Shown piece after piece: positions 50,149 through 61,540 of a stretch of DNA of 64,000 bases. Positions within the stretch are counted from its first letter, which is position 1, and each line of letters starts with the position of its first letter. Origin of the DNA: Eleginops maclovinus. Taxonomy: Eukaryota > Chordata > Actinopteri > Perciformes > Eleginopidae. The stretch lies in the NCBI RefSeq assembly GCF_036324505.1, contig NC_086352.1, positions 26,620,359 through 26,684,358 on the forward strand. The letters run 5' to 3'. The notes below the pieces were generated by a model, which was not told the DNA's origin, ran no database searches, and worked only from the letters and a program-made list of their open reading frames with translations. A program made the translations under genes and the position numbers.

Positions 50149-51041
50149 GTGTGTGTACTATAAACAGATGTGAGTAGACATTCACAGAGCTCAGGAGTTC
50201 AGCAGTCTTATAGCCTGTGGTATAAAACTGTCTCTGAGTCTGGTGGTCTTGGTCCGGATGCTGCGGTACCGTCTGCCAGACGGCAGCAGACAGAACAGAT
50301 TGTTGCTGGGGTGATTGGGGTCCTTTAATATCCTATCGGCCTTCTTCCTACACCGCTGGGTGTAGAGGTCCTCCATGGATGGCAGCTCCGTCCTGGTGAT
50401 GTGCTGAGCAGTTTTCACCACCCTCTGTAGTCTTACGGTTGAGGGCGGTGCAACTGCCATACCAGGCGGTGATGCAGCCAGTCAGGATACTCTCGATGGT
50501 GCACCTATAGAAGTTGCAGAGTATCCTGGAGTCCATGTTGAACTTCCGCAGCCTGCGGAGGAAGAAGAGCCGCTGTTGAGCTGTCTTGGATATGACCCTG
50601 GTGTGATGTGTCCCTGTCAGGTCCTCACTGACGTTTACCCCGAGGAACCTGAAGCTGCTGACTCTCTCCACAGGAGTCCCGTCGATGGTGATGGGTGTGT
50701 GTGCCTCTCTCTGCCTCTTCCTGTAGTCCACAATCAGCTACTTTGTTTTGCTGACGTTGAGATGGAGGTTGTTGTCCTGGCACCAAGATGTCAGGGCTCT
50801 GACCTCCTCTCTGTACGCCGTCTCGTCGCCGTCTGTGATCAGGCCGATGACGGTCGTGTCGTCAGCAAACTTGATGATGGTGTTGGAGCTGTGTGGCCAC
50901 GCAGTCGTGCGTGAACAGGGAGTAGAGGAGAGGGCTGAGCACACAACCCTGAGGGGCTCCGGTGTTGAGGGTCAAGGTGGAGGATGTGATGTTCCCCATC
51001 CGCACTGCCTGGGATCTGCCCGTTAGGAAGCTCATGATCCA
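49753..51041 (-). mobile_element. 5'-truncated LINE, minus strand (Jockey/CR1/L2-type)
   Basis: Read on the minus strand, a reverse transcriptase 3' half is followed by a 3' UTR and a short terminal repeat (CCTTGAAA units at about 49753-49777). TAGTCAT occurs on both sides (49746-49752 and 51042-51048) and is the target duplication. The 3' UTR contains an AT/GT microsatellite (about 50078-50156). The element matches 46336-46950 closely over the shared end, so it is the same family. Confidence 0.9.
50191..51041 (-). pseudogene. Broken LINE reverse transcriptase (C-terminal part)
   Basis: Minus-strand frames show [12 protein letters not shown], the catalytic FADD box ([19 protein letters not shown]), VSSFRFLGV, QRLFFLRRLRKF, FYRCTIESILTGCI and the terminal LLPSGRRYRSIRTKTTRLRD, in the order of a non-LTR reverse transcriptase from the palm onward. 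The reading frame is broken by a stop at 50738-50740 (after LNVSKTK) and by frameshifts near 50440 and near 50900. The endonuclease domain is absent. The copy cannot make active protein. Confidence 0.9.
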
Positions 51042-51048
51042 TAGTCAT

Positions 51049-51513
51049 GTACTTTAATCAAGTATTTCCATTTCGTGCTAAATATATTTCTTCTTTATTA
51101 CATTTTGTCGGTAAATACTGTACTTTTTGCTCCACTACATGTATTTATTCATAGCTACTGGCTGCTTTTTACATTTAAAATACATGATCTACCTACATGA
51201 TATGATGCAGTACGGTTCAAATAATCTCCCCCCGCATTTCAGAATGTATCTTAGATTATATTAACTCTTACTAACAACATTACACATTAAAAAAGCTTTG
51301 ATAAAAACACGTTATATTCAATAGTAATAGTATACTGTAAAAATAGCTATTATGCTAACTGACTACTTTTACTTTTCTGACCTCAAGTACATTTACCTGA
51401 AAATAATTCTGTATAATAATTAGAAGTTTTTTATTCAGGACTTTTACTTGTAATGAAATGTTTAAAGACCAAATCTTTACTTAAGTAAATAATTGGAGTA
51501 CTTCTTCCTCCTC
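51049..51513. mobile_element. Degenerate non-autonomous DNA-transposon-like repeat
   Basis: The stretch starts near CATGTACTTTAATCAAGTA and ends near AAGTAAATAATTGGAGTACTT. This is the ACTTTTACTT / GAGTACTTCTTCC layout of an abundant teleost short repeat with inverted ends. It is old; exact ends and target duplication are not clear. The LINE next to it inserted at its left edge. Confidence 0.5.
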
Positions 51514-51814
51514 TGGGCCTTTCATACGAGTGTCCAAAGCATAGCCTCACTGTAAGCTCAGCAGCTGTTTTCCTGAAGTGCTTTTGAATAAATGACTCTC
51601 AAAAATCAATAGGTACATTGTCTTCAGTGATGGGTGTGTTGTACCAGATTGAGAGCATTGTCTCACAATACCTCTGGATAGCAACTAAGAGAGTGAATCT
51701 GAAAACACAAGCGGCCAAATGAGTTTCCTTTCCAGGTTATGTGATTTCACCCAAAGGGACAGAATCATGAGGTAGTAGTAGTCCAACTGCTCATTGGCAC
51801 TAATGGACTTGATT

Positions 51815-51990
51815 GAGATGGTTTGGGCATCTGATCATGCTTCCTGCACATCTCCCTGAGGAGGCACTAGTAGGAGAACCTGGGGCAGAACCAATATACA
51901 CAAATATTAGTATGCAAAGCAATGTGGCCTCGGGATGCCTCCATCAGGATCCCCCAGGAGAATCTTTGGGATGTGACTTAAATATAGGAA
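51815..51990 (+). mobile_element. Decayed LINE 3' coding remnant
   Basis: GAGATGGTTTGGGCATCTGA then CATCTCCCTGAGGAGGC and CTCGGGATGCCTCCATCAGG follow in order the RWFGHL...LPEEAL...ERLGIP-like end of a fish LINE ORF2. It reads RWFGHLIMLPAHLPEEALVG and then drifts out of frame. No start, no domains and no target duplication are seen. Confidence 0.5.
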
Positions 51991-53813
51991 ATCCTACTCA
52001 CTGCCACTGCTATCCAGATGCAGATAGGGACAAAACACTGGATTGAGCTTTTTTAGATTTCTATAGCCTCATTATGGAGAAAGAAAAAGTTGGATATAGA
52101 AATGAATGTGTAGTAGTGAAAGGAGAACTTACATTGATACAGTTTGTGATTATGCTACTTGAATTGTGTTGTTAGGTCGCTTTTACTTAGCTATTTTCTG
52201 TTTAATGTGGACACAGACACAGTAACATTTATCCATCTGGCCTTAGTTGGCTGTAAAGTAAGATCTCCAGAGGATAAAAAGTTCAATTTAAATCATGTGA
52301 ACGTTCACAGGATCTCCCTTTGAAAGCACTTGACAGGATCTTGTATTATATTGCCTCATGCATTACAATATCTACCTGCACTCCTGGCCGTGCCTGTGGC
52401 TTTGCCTGAAGGAACAGCAGACTGGGCTGATAGCTTCAGACCATCTGAGGCCACAGAGCTGCCAGAGTCATCTTCCCCCTGTTTCACTTTAGCAGGAACT
52501 AGTGACAAGCGTCAGTGCTATGACCTTATGTGACCAACAATGTAATATACCAGCATATTGGTAAGGGACTTATGTAGATATTTGACATTACTACAGTCTG
52601 GGACACCGTAGATCATAATTTCCTCTGAGAGTCTGCAAACTCCCAGAAAGGCTTTATTAAAAGGAGTGATTTATCTAATCTGGAGTGAGGAGCAATGATG
52701 TGTGAAACCATGAGAGATGATTAAACTTCTCTAGTGTCAGGGAGATGGTCCCTGTCACATCCTGCGCCTCGTCAGAATTTAAGACAACGCTGCCTTGACA
52801 TGTCGTCCTCCAAACTCAGCTCTGTTCACCCTTTTCTTTTATTCCTCCCTTTGTTCTGTAATCCCCAGTTGATGTGGCGGAAACAAAGATCCATGAAATT
52901 AATTGCTGTAAAGGATCACCTCGCAGTGGGTGAAAGTGTCATTTCGTGTAACTTTTCACAAACTTTATTAGATATCTAATTGTGCTGACGACTTACGCCT
53001 AGTGTTACTTAAGATACAAATTAGTTGGTCAGTTATTCACAAGTTTAATATGCCATATGTCAATAAATCAAGCCAGGGAGGTAGTCATTGGATGTCCTGC
53101 AGCTGAAACTGATTTACAGTTCTTGTTTCAAAAGATAAAGCCCTGCTAAATCAAACACTTTAGGTTGAAGGTGAAAACAGAGTCTATATCTGTACTATAT
53201 TTAACCATATGTATCCCAGACCAAAAGTTGGCATGGCAAACAACAAGTCAAATTACATTTTGATAACATTGCAATTTGTGCTCTTAATAATCATGTTCAT
53301 ATTGTCATAATTTATCACAACAAATATTCTATCTATCTTTCATTTTTCCTTCTTGACATTTTGATCCTTTTCCACAAAGAAGAGTTGGAGTTATTTCAAA
53401 AAAGTGAAAACATACTTTGTTGGTATACATTCAAAAAAATTCAGTAAGTGATGAATAATAACAACATGTATGTATGCGATTTTAGTCTCAATTTTAATAT
53501 TCATTTATATATATGAATAATCTGCTCACAATGAAAGAGCTGACATCACACATATTCAAGACTGACTGAAATGCTCAGTCTTCTTGCTTTAGAGGTTTAA
53601 CATTTAATTTCCCATTCCTAGTAACAAATATTAGCTGCAGCAGAGGGCTATTTTTCATTGGCCGATGGAATGTGTCGTTTTTATTTGCTGGTGAGTTGCA
53701 CACCTCTCACTTTCTGGTTAGTAAAGATATTAAACATTTCTGCAGATTGGTGTCATGATATGGTTATTATTCATCAGTGGGGAGACTTTTAGTGGGAGGA
53801 CATTTTTAAAATC
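51991..53813. other. Intergenic, nothing recognised
   Basis: AT-rich sequence with only short chance open frames and no repeat ends that I can identify. Confidence 0.5.
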
Positions 53814-54244
53814 TTGGTTGCCAACTCATGTTTGTCCAGCCTGATGGAGGTATTGGAATTGCGGGACCTCTTATCGAAGCAAACGGAAAAGGGGACGAGT
53901 AAGTCAAAGATCGAGCGGATGAGGACTGAGGAGAAGGTGTAAGAGGTGAAGAGATCATTAATGCGTACATGTGTCCTGGATTAGAAAGCATTGATCTCAG
54001 GTGAAGATGTTGGCTTTGGCTGTCTCTATTACTCTTCTCTCTCAGCTAAAGGAGCTCGGACATTTCACCTTCAATTTTCTTTTAGACGCCTAACAGCCTA
54101 ATCAGTCTGTCTCCTGTTTAAATATATTTGTCGACAAACAGAATCTCATTTACGTCTGGCTGCTTCTCTTTCTACACTTCTTTCTTAGTTCTTTCAGCAG
54201 CACAACAGAGTACTTTGTTATTCTACTTAGTAGTAATTCATCTG
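53814..54244 (+). repeat. Direct duplication, copy 1 (~431 bp)
   Basis: Starts TTGGTTGCCAACTC and ends at ATTCATCT. It is repeated in the same orientation at 54771-55200 with scattered substitutions and small indels. A 60-codon plus-strand frame that is open in copy 2 is frameshifted and stopped here. Confidence 0.9.
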
Positions 54245-54770
54245 AACCAGATGTGGATGCAAATTAAGTATACCAGTCACAATGTAGTGTATCTTATGCA
54301 TTTTAGATTCCCACATGTCAGAGATGTGGCCAGTTTGACGGCAGAGCTCTCTCTGTGATTTAAAAAAATGGATGGCCCTTTTTTTTTCAAAAATAGACTG
54401 GACCGTGGAGAAAGTCAGAGAAGTGAACCCAGCAAAAACAGTGCCTCTAGTCATATGAACAAGCTTCACTTTTTGACTCGACTTTTTTAGTGGAGAAACT
54501 TAACATTTTGAACTCATTTGATTTAACAGCAGGATATTTATCACTGAACACTACCAGAGACTGACATTTTGGCATCAAATTATGTCATTTGACACCACTT
54601 TAGAGCTCTGAGGCACCCACGCATGCACATTTTTAATATACTTCTAACTAAGCAGTAAAGGAATGTTCCTTATTTCTTTCAAAGTTGTATGGACCAAACT
54701 GAAAAGTGGTACCTAATGAGGGATTCATCTAACACTTCAGAAATCATTAGAAGGGGAAACTTATTAAACG

Positions 54771-55200
54771 TTGGTTGCCAACTCTTGTTTGTCCAGCCTG
54801 ATGGAGGTGTTGGAATTGCTGGACCTCTTGTTTCAGAAAACGGCAAAGGGAGCGAGTAAGTCAAAGATCGAGCGGAAGAGGACTGAGGAAGAAGGTGTAA
54901 GAGGTGAAGAGATCATTAATGCGTACATGTGTCCTGGATTAGAAAGTATTGATCTCAGGTGAAGATGTTGGCTTTGGCTGTCTCTATTACTCTTCTCTCT
55001 GAGCTAAAGGAGCTCGGACATTTCACCTTCAATTTTCTTTTAGACGCCTAACAGCCTAATCACTCTGTCTCCTGATTTAACATCGTTGTTGACAAACAGA
55101 ATCTCATTTAAGTCTGGCTGCTTCTCTTTCTACACTTCCTTTTCAGTTCTTTCAGAGGCACAACAGAGTAGTTGGTTATTCTACTTAGTTATATTCATCT
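54771..55200 (+). repeat. Direct duplication, copy 2 (~430 bp)
   Basis: Second copy of 53814-54244, 957 bases downstream. It contains an open frame (54771-54962; MEVLELLDLLFQ then IERKRTEEEGVRGEE) that I do not recognise. It could be a piece of an interspersed family rather than a local duplication. Confidence 0.88.
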
Positions 55201-55950
55201 CAGTCTCTAATTTAGTATGCAGTCTTTAAAAAGGGGAGCCACATTGTAAACAGAAGCTGCAGTTGACCAGAGGGAACTATTTTTGTGCCTCCCAAACTGG
55301 GTGCAATTTTTTGTGTTTGATAATAGGAGCACATGTCAGATGCATATCATTCATTTTGCATTTCTTGTTTTGGAAAATTACGCTTAGCCTGGCTATACCA
55401 GCCTACGTACTTCTGCCCAATTTCATTTTGCTCCTGTACGTGAGACTGGGCAAGAATTCATTACGTACGATTACTGGAACTCAGAATTCTATCAGTCCAA
55501 TCAGCGAACAGGGGGAGGGGTTGAGAGCGTTACGTTGAAGTTGGTGCCGAGTTTGAATTGTAGTCTAGTCCAGGGGTTCTTAACCTTTTTGACCTTGAGG
55601 CCCAATTTGTATAGTACAAAGTGGCCCAGGGCCCATTAAATGTTTACACTGTATAGGTTTAATTGAGCTCACGCACGGTTTGATTTGTATTCAATAATAA
55701 ACCAAATCCACTTACAGTTTAACAAGCAAAAACCTTGTCAAATAAAATGACATGATAAAATGGGATCATCACAAAGACTTTTATTAGTATGACATGTGTA
55801 TGTAAACCTGCACACACATCAAGCCACTGAACAGGCTTATAATTCCTGACACAAATCAAGCCGGGACAAGAATTTTTTTTAAAGGATCAAGTCAGGCTTT
55901 TTAATTAAAAAAGGACCAATATTTAGATTTTACTTATAATAAAAAAAATT

Positions 55951-55956
<6 letters not shown>

Positions 55957-55980
<24 letters not shown>
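55957..55980. repeat. (AT)n tract
   Basis: A short AT dinucleotide run inside hAT element 1. Similar runs are at about 61817-61842 and 62572-62600, the latter palindromic. Confidence 0.9.
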
Positions 55981-55984
<4 letters not shown>

Positions 55985-56239
55985 CAATCAATCAATAAAA
56001 AGGTGACAAAATAAATACATTCAAATAATATGAATATTTTTTTAAATGAAATAAACTGTAAATAAAATTGAAATAAAGTGCAAATGAAACTATAGCCTTA
56101 TAATCTGCGAAGTCATTTGACAATTGCTTCAGCAGGCATGCAGAACCAGAAGAATCTTTATATCTGACAAATCAACAATAACAACAATAATAACAACAAT
56201 GAACAACAGTAATACAACTCCCTTTTTTATCTTCACCTC

Positions 56240-57850
56240 TTAATGTGACATTTGGGCCTGCCTCTGAGACATAATCAGATCCAGTCTGGGTGGAATGGGG
56301 GAAAGGCTCACTCTCAGAGTAGCCTCCAGCATTGCTCTGAGTCTGTTTCGGGCTTTGGTCTTGGTTGTGGCCACAATGGAGAATCCTGATTCACACAGGT
56401 ATGTAGTCTTGAATGGGAGAAGGACTTTCACGGCCCTCAGTGCAAGACATGGGTACTCCTTTGAGACAGGAATCCAGAAGGAGCCCAGGTCCAGTTTGCC
56501 CCACTGCAACTTTAAAGTGCTGTCAGTGGAAACTTCCAGAAGCTGGGATTCCAGATGTGAGGGCAAAGCAACATCATTTTTATTGGGATCCACTGAAAGT
56601 TGGTCCAAAATCCACGTTTCCCTCTCTGGGATCCTCAGGAAAGTAGTTATCAAATTTCTCTGCCAGTTGTGAGAGGTGCTGAGAGACTGAGTCACTGATA
56701 TTCACCTGAGGGGAGTTTTCCAAAATGTCAGACAAAAGTGGAAACATGTCCATCCTCTTTTCCTGGGCCCTCTTGGTCCACAAAGCAAGTTTCCTCTTGA
56801 AAGCTTGAACTTTGTCTGCAACATATTTGTTGTTTTTTCCTTGAAGTGAGATGTTCAGTTGGTTCAGCAGTGAAAAAATGTCACAGAGGTAGGCAAGTTT
56901 TGCTGTGATCATTGTGTTGGCATAGTACTGTGCAAGATGATTGTTTTTCTCAGTGAGAAAAGAGAAGACCTCATTCCTCAGTTCAAACAAACCCTTGAGG
57001 ACTAGTCCTCTTGAAAGCCATCTCACTTCACTGTGATACAGCAACTGGATGTGATCTGCTTCTATGTCCTCGCAAAGCTTAGCAAAACATCTGGAGTTCG
57101 CAGCATTGTTTTTAATAAAGTTTATGGTTTTTGCACTTACATCCATCACCTGGTGGAAATCTGGTGACAACTTTTTTGCTGCAAGGCTTTCACAGTGGAG
57201 AAAACAGTGTGTCCATTTAGCGTCACTGCACACCCCGACACAGTTCTGCCAGTCCAGGCCGTTCTCAGTGAAGCAGTTATCCATGCAGCGGAAACATTCC
57301 TGAGCCGTGGTACGTGTTGGTAGCTCCCCACAAAACAGTATGTCTTCGTGCAAACTACTGTCCCAGCGATAGCAAACAAAAACCAGCAGCAGTGCAGCAT
57401 TCGTGACATCAGTGGACTCGTCTAGTTGTAAAGAGAAAAACTGGCTACTTTTTATTCTTTCAAGAAGTTGATGCTGTATGTCTGAGGCCATGTCCGCGAT
57501 ACGGTGACTCAGCGTCGTTTGACAGTGGGATGGTCAGCAGCTTCTTTGCAGCGGCCTCTCCGATCATCTCACGGCACATATCAACAGCGGCAGGCAGAAC
57601 CAACTCCTCCGCTATGGTGAACGACTTCTTGCTTGCTGTGCCACACGTCTGGCTACGAGGTAGCTGGCTTTCAGTGCACATTTGGAGCTGCCAGTCAGTG
57701 ACACGACCAACCTTTTCTGCATCTGCAGCCCCTTTTCTTTTCTTTTGAGAAATTCCACCAGCTTTCCCACGAGCGTCTGGCGCTTGGTCTGTAGATGCTG
57801 CTGTAGTTTTGAGGGCTTTAGTGCCTCATTTGACTGCGTTAGCCCACACT
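56240..57850 (-). pseudogene. hAT transposase, SCAND3/ZBED-like (broken)
   Basis: Minus-strand frames show a zinc-finger tail (LKPSKLQQHLQTK), FTIAEELVLPAAVDMCREMI, the DESTD catalytic-aspartate region, WTHCFLHCESLAAKKL, EVRWLSRG and a C-terminal hAT dimerisation region (AVKVLLPFKTTYLCESGFS). The N-terminal part lies beyond the inner element at about 62411-62500 (RRYNPDYIKYGF). Damage: the inner insertion, a TAG just before it, a frameshift near 57505-57515, loss of about 20 residues at 57221/57222 between CSD and AKWTHC, and a frameshift near 56600-56640. Related intact proteins run about 600 residues. Inactive. Confidence 0.88.
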
Positions 57851-60800
57851 ACCAAGGGTGTCAGCAGTTTTTGAATGTGGGGGGGGACACATGTTTGCGG
57901 GGGGTCTGGGGGTCCTCCCCCATAACATTTTGAAAGAAGTAGATTCAATTTCCCGCATTCTGGTGCATTTTACATTCAAAATGATCTCCCTCTTTCATTG
58001 TTTTTCCTTGGAGCCGGCATGGTCTGCAATTACTGACTACTATTATGTTTTGGTGTAATACACAGAGGACCGACACTGACAACTTTTTTGGCACTTTATT
58101 TTCTTTTAATGAGAGCAAAATATGAGGATTTAAAAAATCAAAGAGTGAATTAGAAAAGAATGAGGTAAATTTGAGGCAACATATAGCCCTATTTTAATGT
58201 CATGCAACAAAAAATCTCTTGAAAAAAAAGTAATGAGGAAACATAAAATGCGTACCTAGGCTACTCAGAGCCTATTACAATCAAACTTAGCCCTCTTCAG
58301 TGCCCTGCAGAACATAAAACTATAACTCAATACAAGCTTACAACCTGTTAAAGACTTGCTTTTACTATCTCCATCCTTTCCCCAAAATTGTTGATTTCCC
58401 TTTTTTTTGTCCTTTCATTAAATGTTCTATATCTTCTCCTATAAGCATATTTCTCCCCTATTATCTGTATCATGCCTACAGCAGAATTTTTAGTTAGAAC
58501 AAAAGTAAGAGATCATACAAAGGCTCCAAAAGTGTGACCTCTTTTGTCATTTGCAGACACAAATGACTGGCAAATCTCCCCTAAGTCAAGTTTGTCAAGA
58601 TGCTCCTGGTGGATGTGGCAAACAGCCACATTGTTCAAGCGCTTTTGAGACATTGAAGAGCGCAGCCGCGTCTTAAGCCTTCTCAAGGCACTAAAACTTC
58701 TCTCAGCTTCTGCTGAGGAGCATGGCACAACAAGAAGAAGCCTGACCAACATGTCTACTTGAGTGAACAAACCTCGAACCTCTGGCAGCAAAGCTCTCAG
58801 GGTATCCACCACTTCACTGACCGTGCTGCAGGGATGCTGAAGTTTGAACATTGCCAGCTGTACCTCCAAAGAATGCTGGTGTAGTTCTGGGTAAGAACTG
58901 ACCACATCCACATCCTCCACCTTTCCAGTTATTAACACCCTTTCCAGTATGTTGAGTGTTTGGAAGCTGCTCTGGTCAAAGCTTTGTCAACTGGACCTCA
59001 ACTACATCCAACATTTTAAAGAATTCTATTCTGTAGAACTCCTCAGGGGAAGTAGGTCTAAATGCAGGTGCATTTCCTGTGAAGCGCTTTGGGGGTCTCC
59101 GGATATGAGGAGTCTGGATAGCCTCAATGTCCAACTCCTGGATCATATCACAGGCTTGGGTATATATACGATGAAATGTTTCCTCAGATCTCTTTACTTG
59201 AATTGTGTTTTTCACACAATCAACAGCAGCCAGCATCCCTGAGACACTCACTGTCATGCTCTGAAGGGAGCGGTTGAGACATTCAAGTTCTTTTAGAACT
59301 TCAAGGGCCATAATCAGGCTGAGCAAAATGTGCCCCTACTGAAACCTCTCCAGAAGCCCCCTTGCAGTTATGCAAGTGTCAGAGGAACCAGATGCCATTT
59401 CCTCAAGACTGACCAAAATCTTTTCATATTGATCTACAACTGCCTGGATAGCTACCACCCTCATGAGCCATCGTGTGGGGCAAAGGGGCCTCAGAGTTCT
59501 GAAACTCCCTTCTTCCGACTGGGCAACCTCCTTAAATATTGTCTTATATTTCCCAGATAGATGGTACAGGTTGCCAAGTTTGTGGACTAAATCCAGCGCA
59601 TCAGACACAATAGTGCTTGTGCTACAGGCTGTCTGAGTCACCAGATTAATGCAATGAGGACCACAATGAACGTAGAGAGCAAGAGGCTGTGTATCCTTTA
59701 TGACTGCCTGAACGCCTTTAGCTCCACCTGCCATATTGGCTGCCCCATCATAGCTCTGCCCACGAAGGCAGGATAAGGGCAGGTTCAATTGAAGGAGGAC
59801 ATCAGTTGCCATCCGAGCCAACTCTTTCCCTGTTGTTGAGGAGACTTGATAGAGGCCTACACAGTCCTCATGAGGTAGCAAATCACTATCTACATAGCGT
59901 AGGCATATTGCCTCTTGTTCATTCCCAGATAAATCTTGTACTTCATCAATTATGATGGAGTACATGAGTGTGGACACCTCATGTATTTCCTTTGATATTT
60001 TTCGCACAACGGAGTTGCCCATAATATTTAGCATCTCATTCTGCACTTCTGGACTTGTGTAATGGTTACAGGGCTTACTGAGCCAACGCTTTAGAACATC
60101 ATCCTCTGCTCTAAGCTTTAGTAGCTGAACAAAGTTTCCCCCATCACTCTCATGTCCACGTAATGCTAGACCCTGACGAGCAAGGAAACAAACTGATTGT
60201 ATTATTTTCAGCAAGCATGATCTGGCCTCTCTTTGCTGCTGCATCTTAACTGATGATAACTGCGTTTCAATGCTTCTGTGAAGGTGTGTGTGTGTTGTGA
60301 TAGCAACTTTGTGTGCGTGACTGTTTTCATGTGCTCGAAATTTCTCAATGGCTTTTTTCCAGTTTTTAAAACCAGAAACCACAAAGGCTAGATCAGCATT
60401 TTTAGCAAGGGGGCTTACTTGCCTTTTGAATGCTTCTTTACAATAGAAACAAAACACCCCCCAGCATATGGCACATAATGAACCCAAGGAAAGTCCCCAA
60501 ACCATTTTTCCTGAAAGGTAAGAGTCTTGTTCAGCAGATGCTGGGGGGGAAGGACTCTTGGGTCAGGTTGATTTGGCTTGTGGTACACATCCTCTCCGTC
60601 ATCTCTCTCAGACTGGCTCCTCTCACCCTCGTCTCTCTCAGACTGGCTTCTCTCACCCTTGTCTCTTTCAACATCCCTCTCTCTTGCATCTCTCTCAGAA
60701 TGGGTCTCTCTCTCTTTGCTCTCAATGTTTCCCTCTCTCTCTTCCCTATCTAATGTCTCCTGTTCCTAGAAATTAAAATAAGAATGAAATTGTCTATTCA

Positions 60801-60894
60801 TTTCATTATTCATTTTCATAATTTCACAGTAAACTTAAGGCATGCTAGTTTATGCCTTTGCAATAGTTGGTATACATATACTGAGGCACTGGGC

Positions 60895-61540
60895 ATTTGT
60901 CACGAACTTGAAAACACAAGGTAGTAGGACTCAAATGCACGACCCCAGGAGACAGAGGTAAAGTTTTAAAAAATACTTTAATTTTCAAAATGGTCACAAA
61001 AAAGGATCAACACTCTTGACAAGGTAAAAGTACAAATCAAAAAGTGTCAACTGAAAATCACTCATAACATGAGGAACAAAACCGAAAATCACTCATAACA
61101 TGAGGAACAAAACTGAAAATCACTCATAACATGAGGAACAAAACTGAAAATCACTCATAACATGAGGAACAAAACTGAAAATCACTCATAACATGAGGAA
61201 CAAAACTGAAAATCACTCATAACATGAGGAACAAAACTGAAAATTACTCATAACATGAGGAACAAAACTGAAAATCACTCATAACATGAGGAACAAAACT
61301 TACTAGTAGAGAAACTCAGGAGCATGAATCAGGCTTTTGAAAAATTAGCAAACACTCTGGTACAAAGTACAAAATAAAATAAAACAGGAAATGGTAAACG
61401 ACACATGACATGAAACACAGTGACTAGACTAGACATGACGTGAATAACATGAAAACCTGACTTGACATGAAATGATAGACATAATAAATAAACATAACTA
61501 ACAAATTTGACGAGACACAACAGCATTAGAAGATTTTGAA
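60895..61540 (-). mobile_element. Possible LTR-like insertion in transposase 2 intron
   Basis: TGTCACGAACTTG near 60898, then AGGACTCAAATGCACGACC and GGAGACAGAGGT, parallels the order of the reverse complement of the LTR at 41861-42309 (TGTCA, AGGACCCAAGTGCA, GGAGGCAGGT). This suggests an antisense relative. The far end is unclear and no target duplication was found. It contains the 31-bp minisatellite. Confidence 0.3.
61052..61299. repeat. 31-bp minisatellite, 8 units
   Basis: Eight head-to-tail 31-bp units (each starts TGAAAATCACTCATAAC and ends GAACAAAAC). Only single-base changes distinguish units 2 (T to C at the start) and 7 (C to T), so the array is recently homogenised. Confidence 0.97.
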
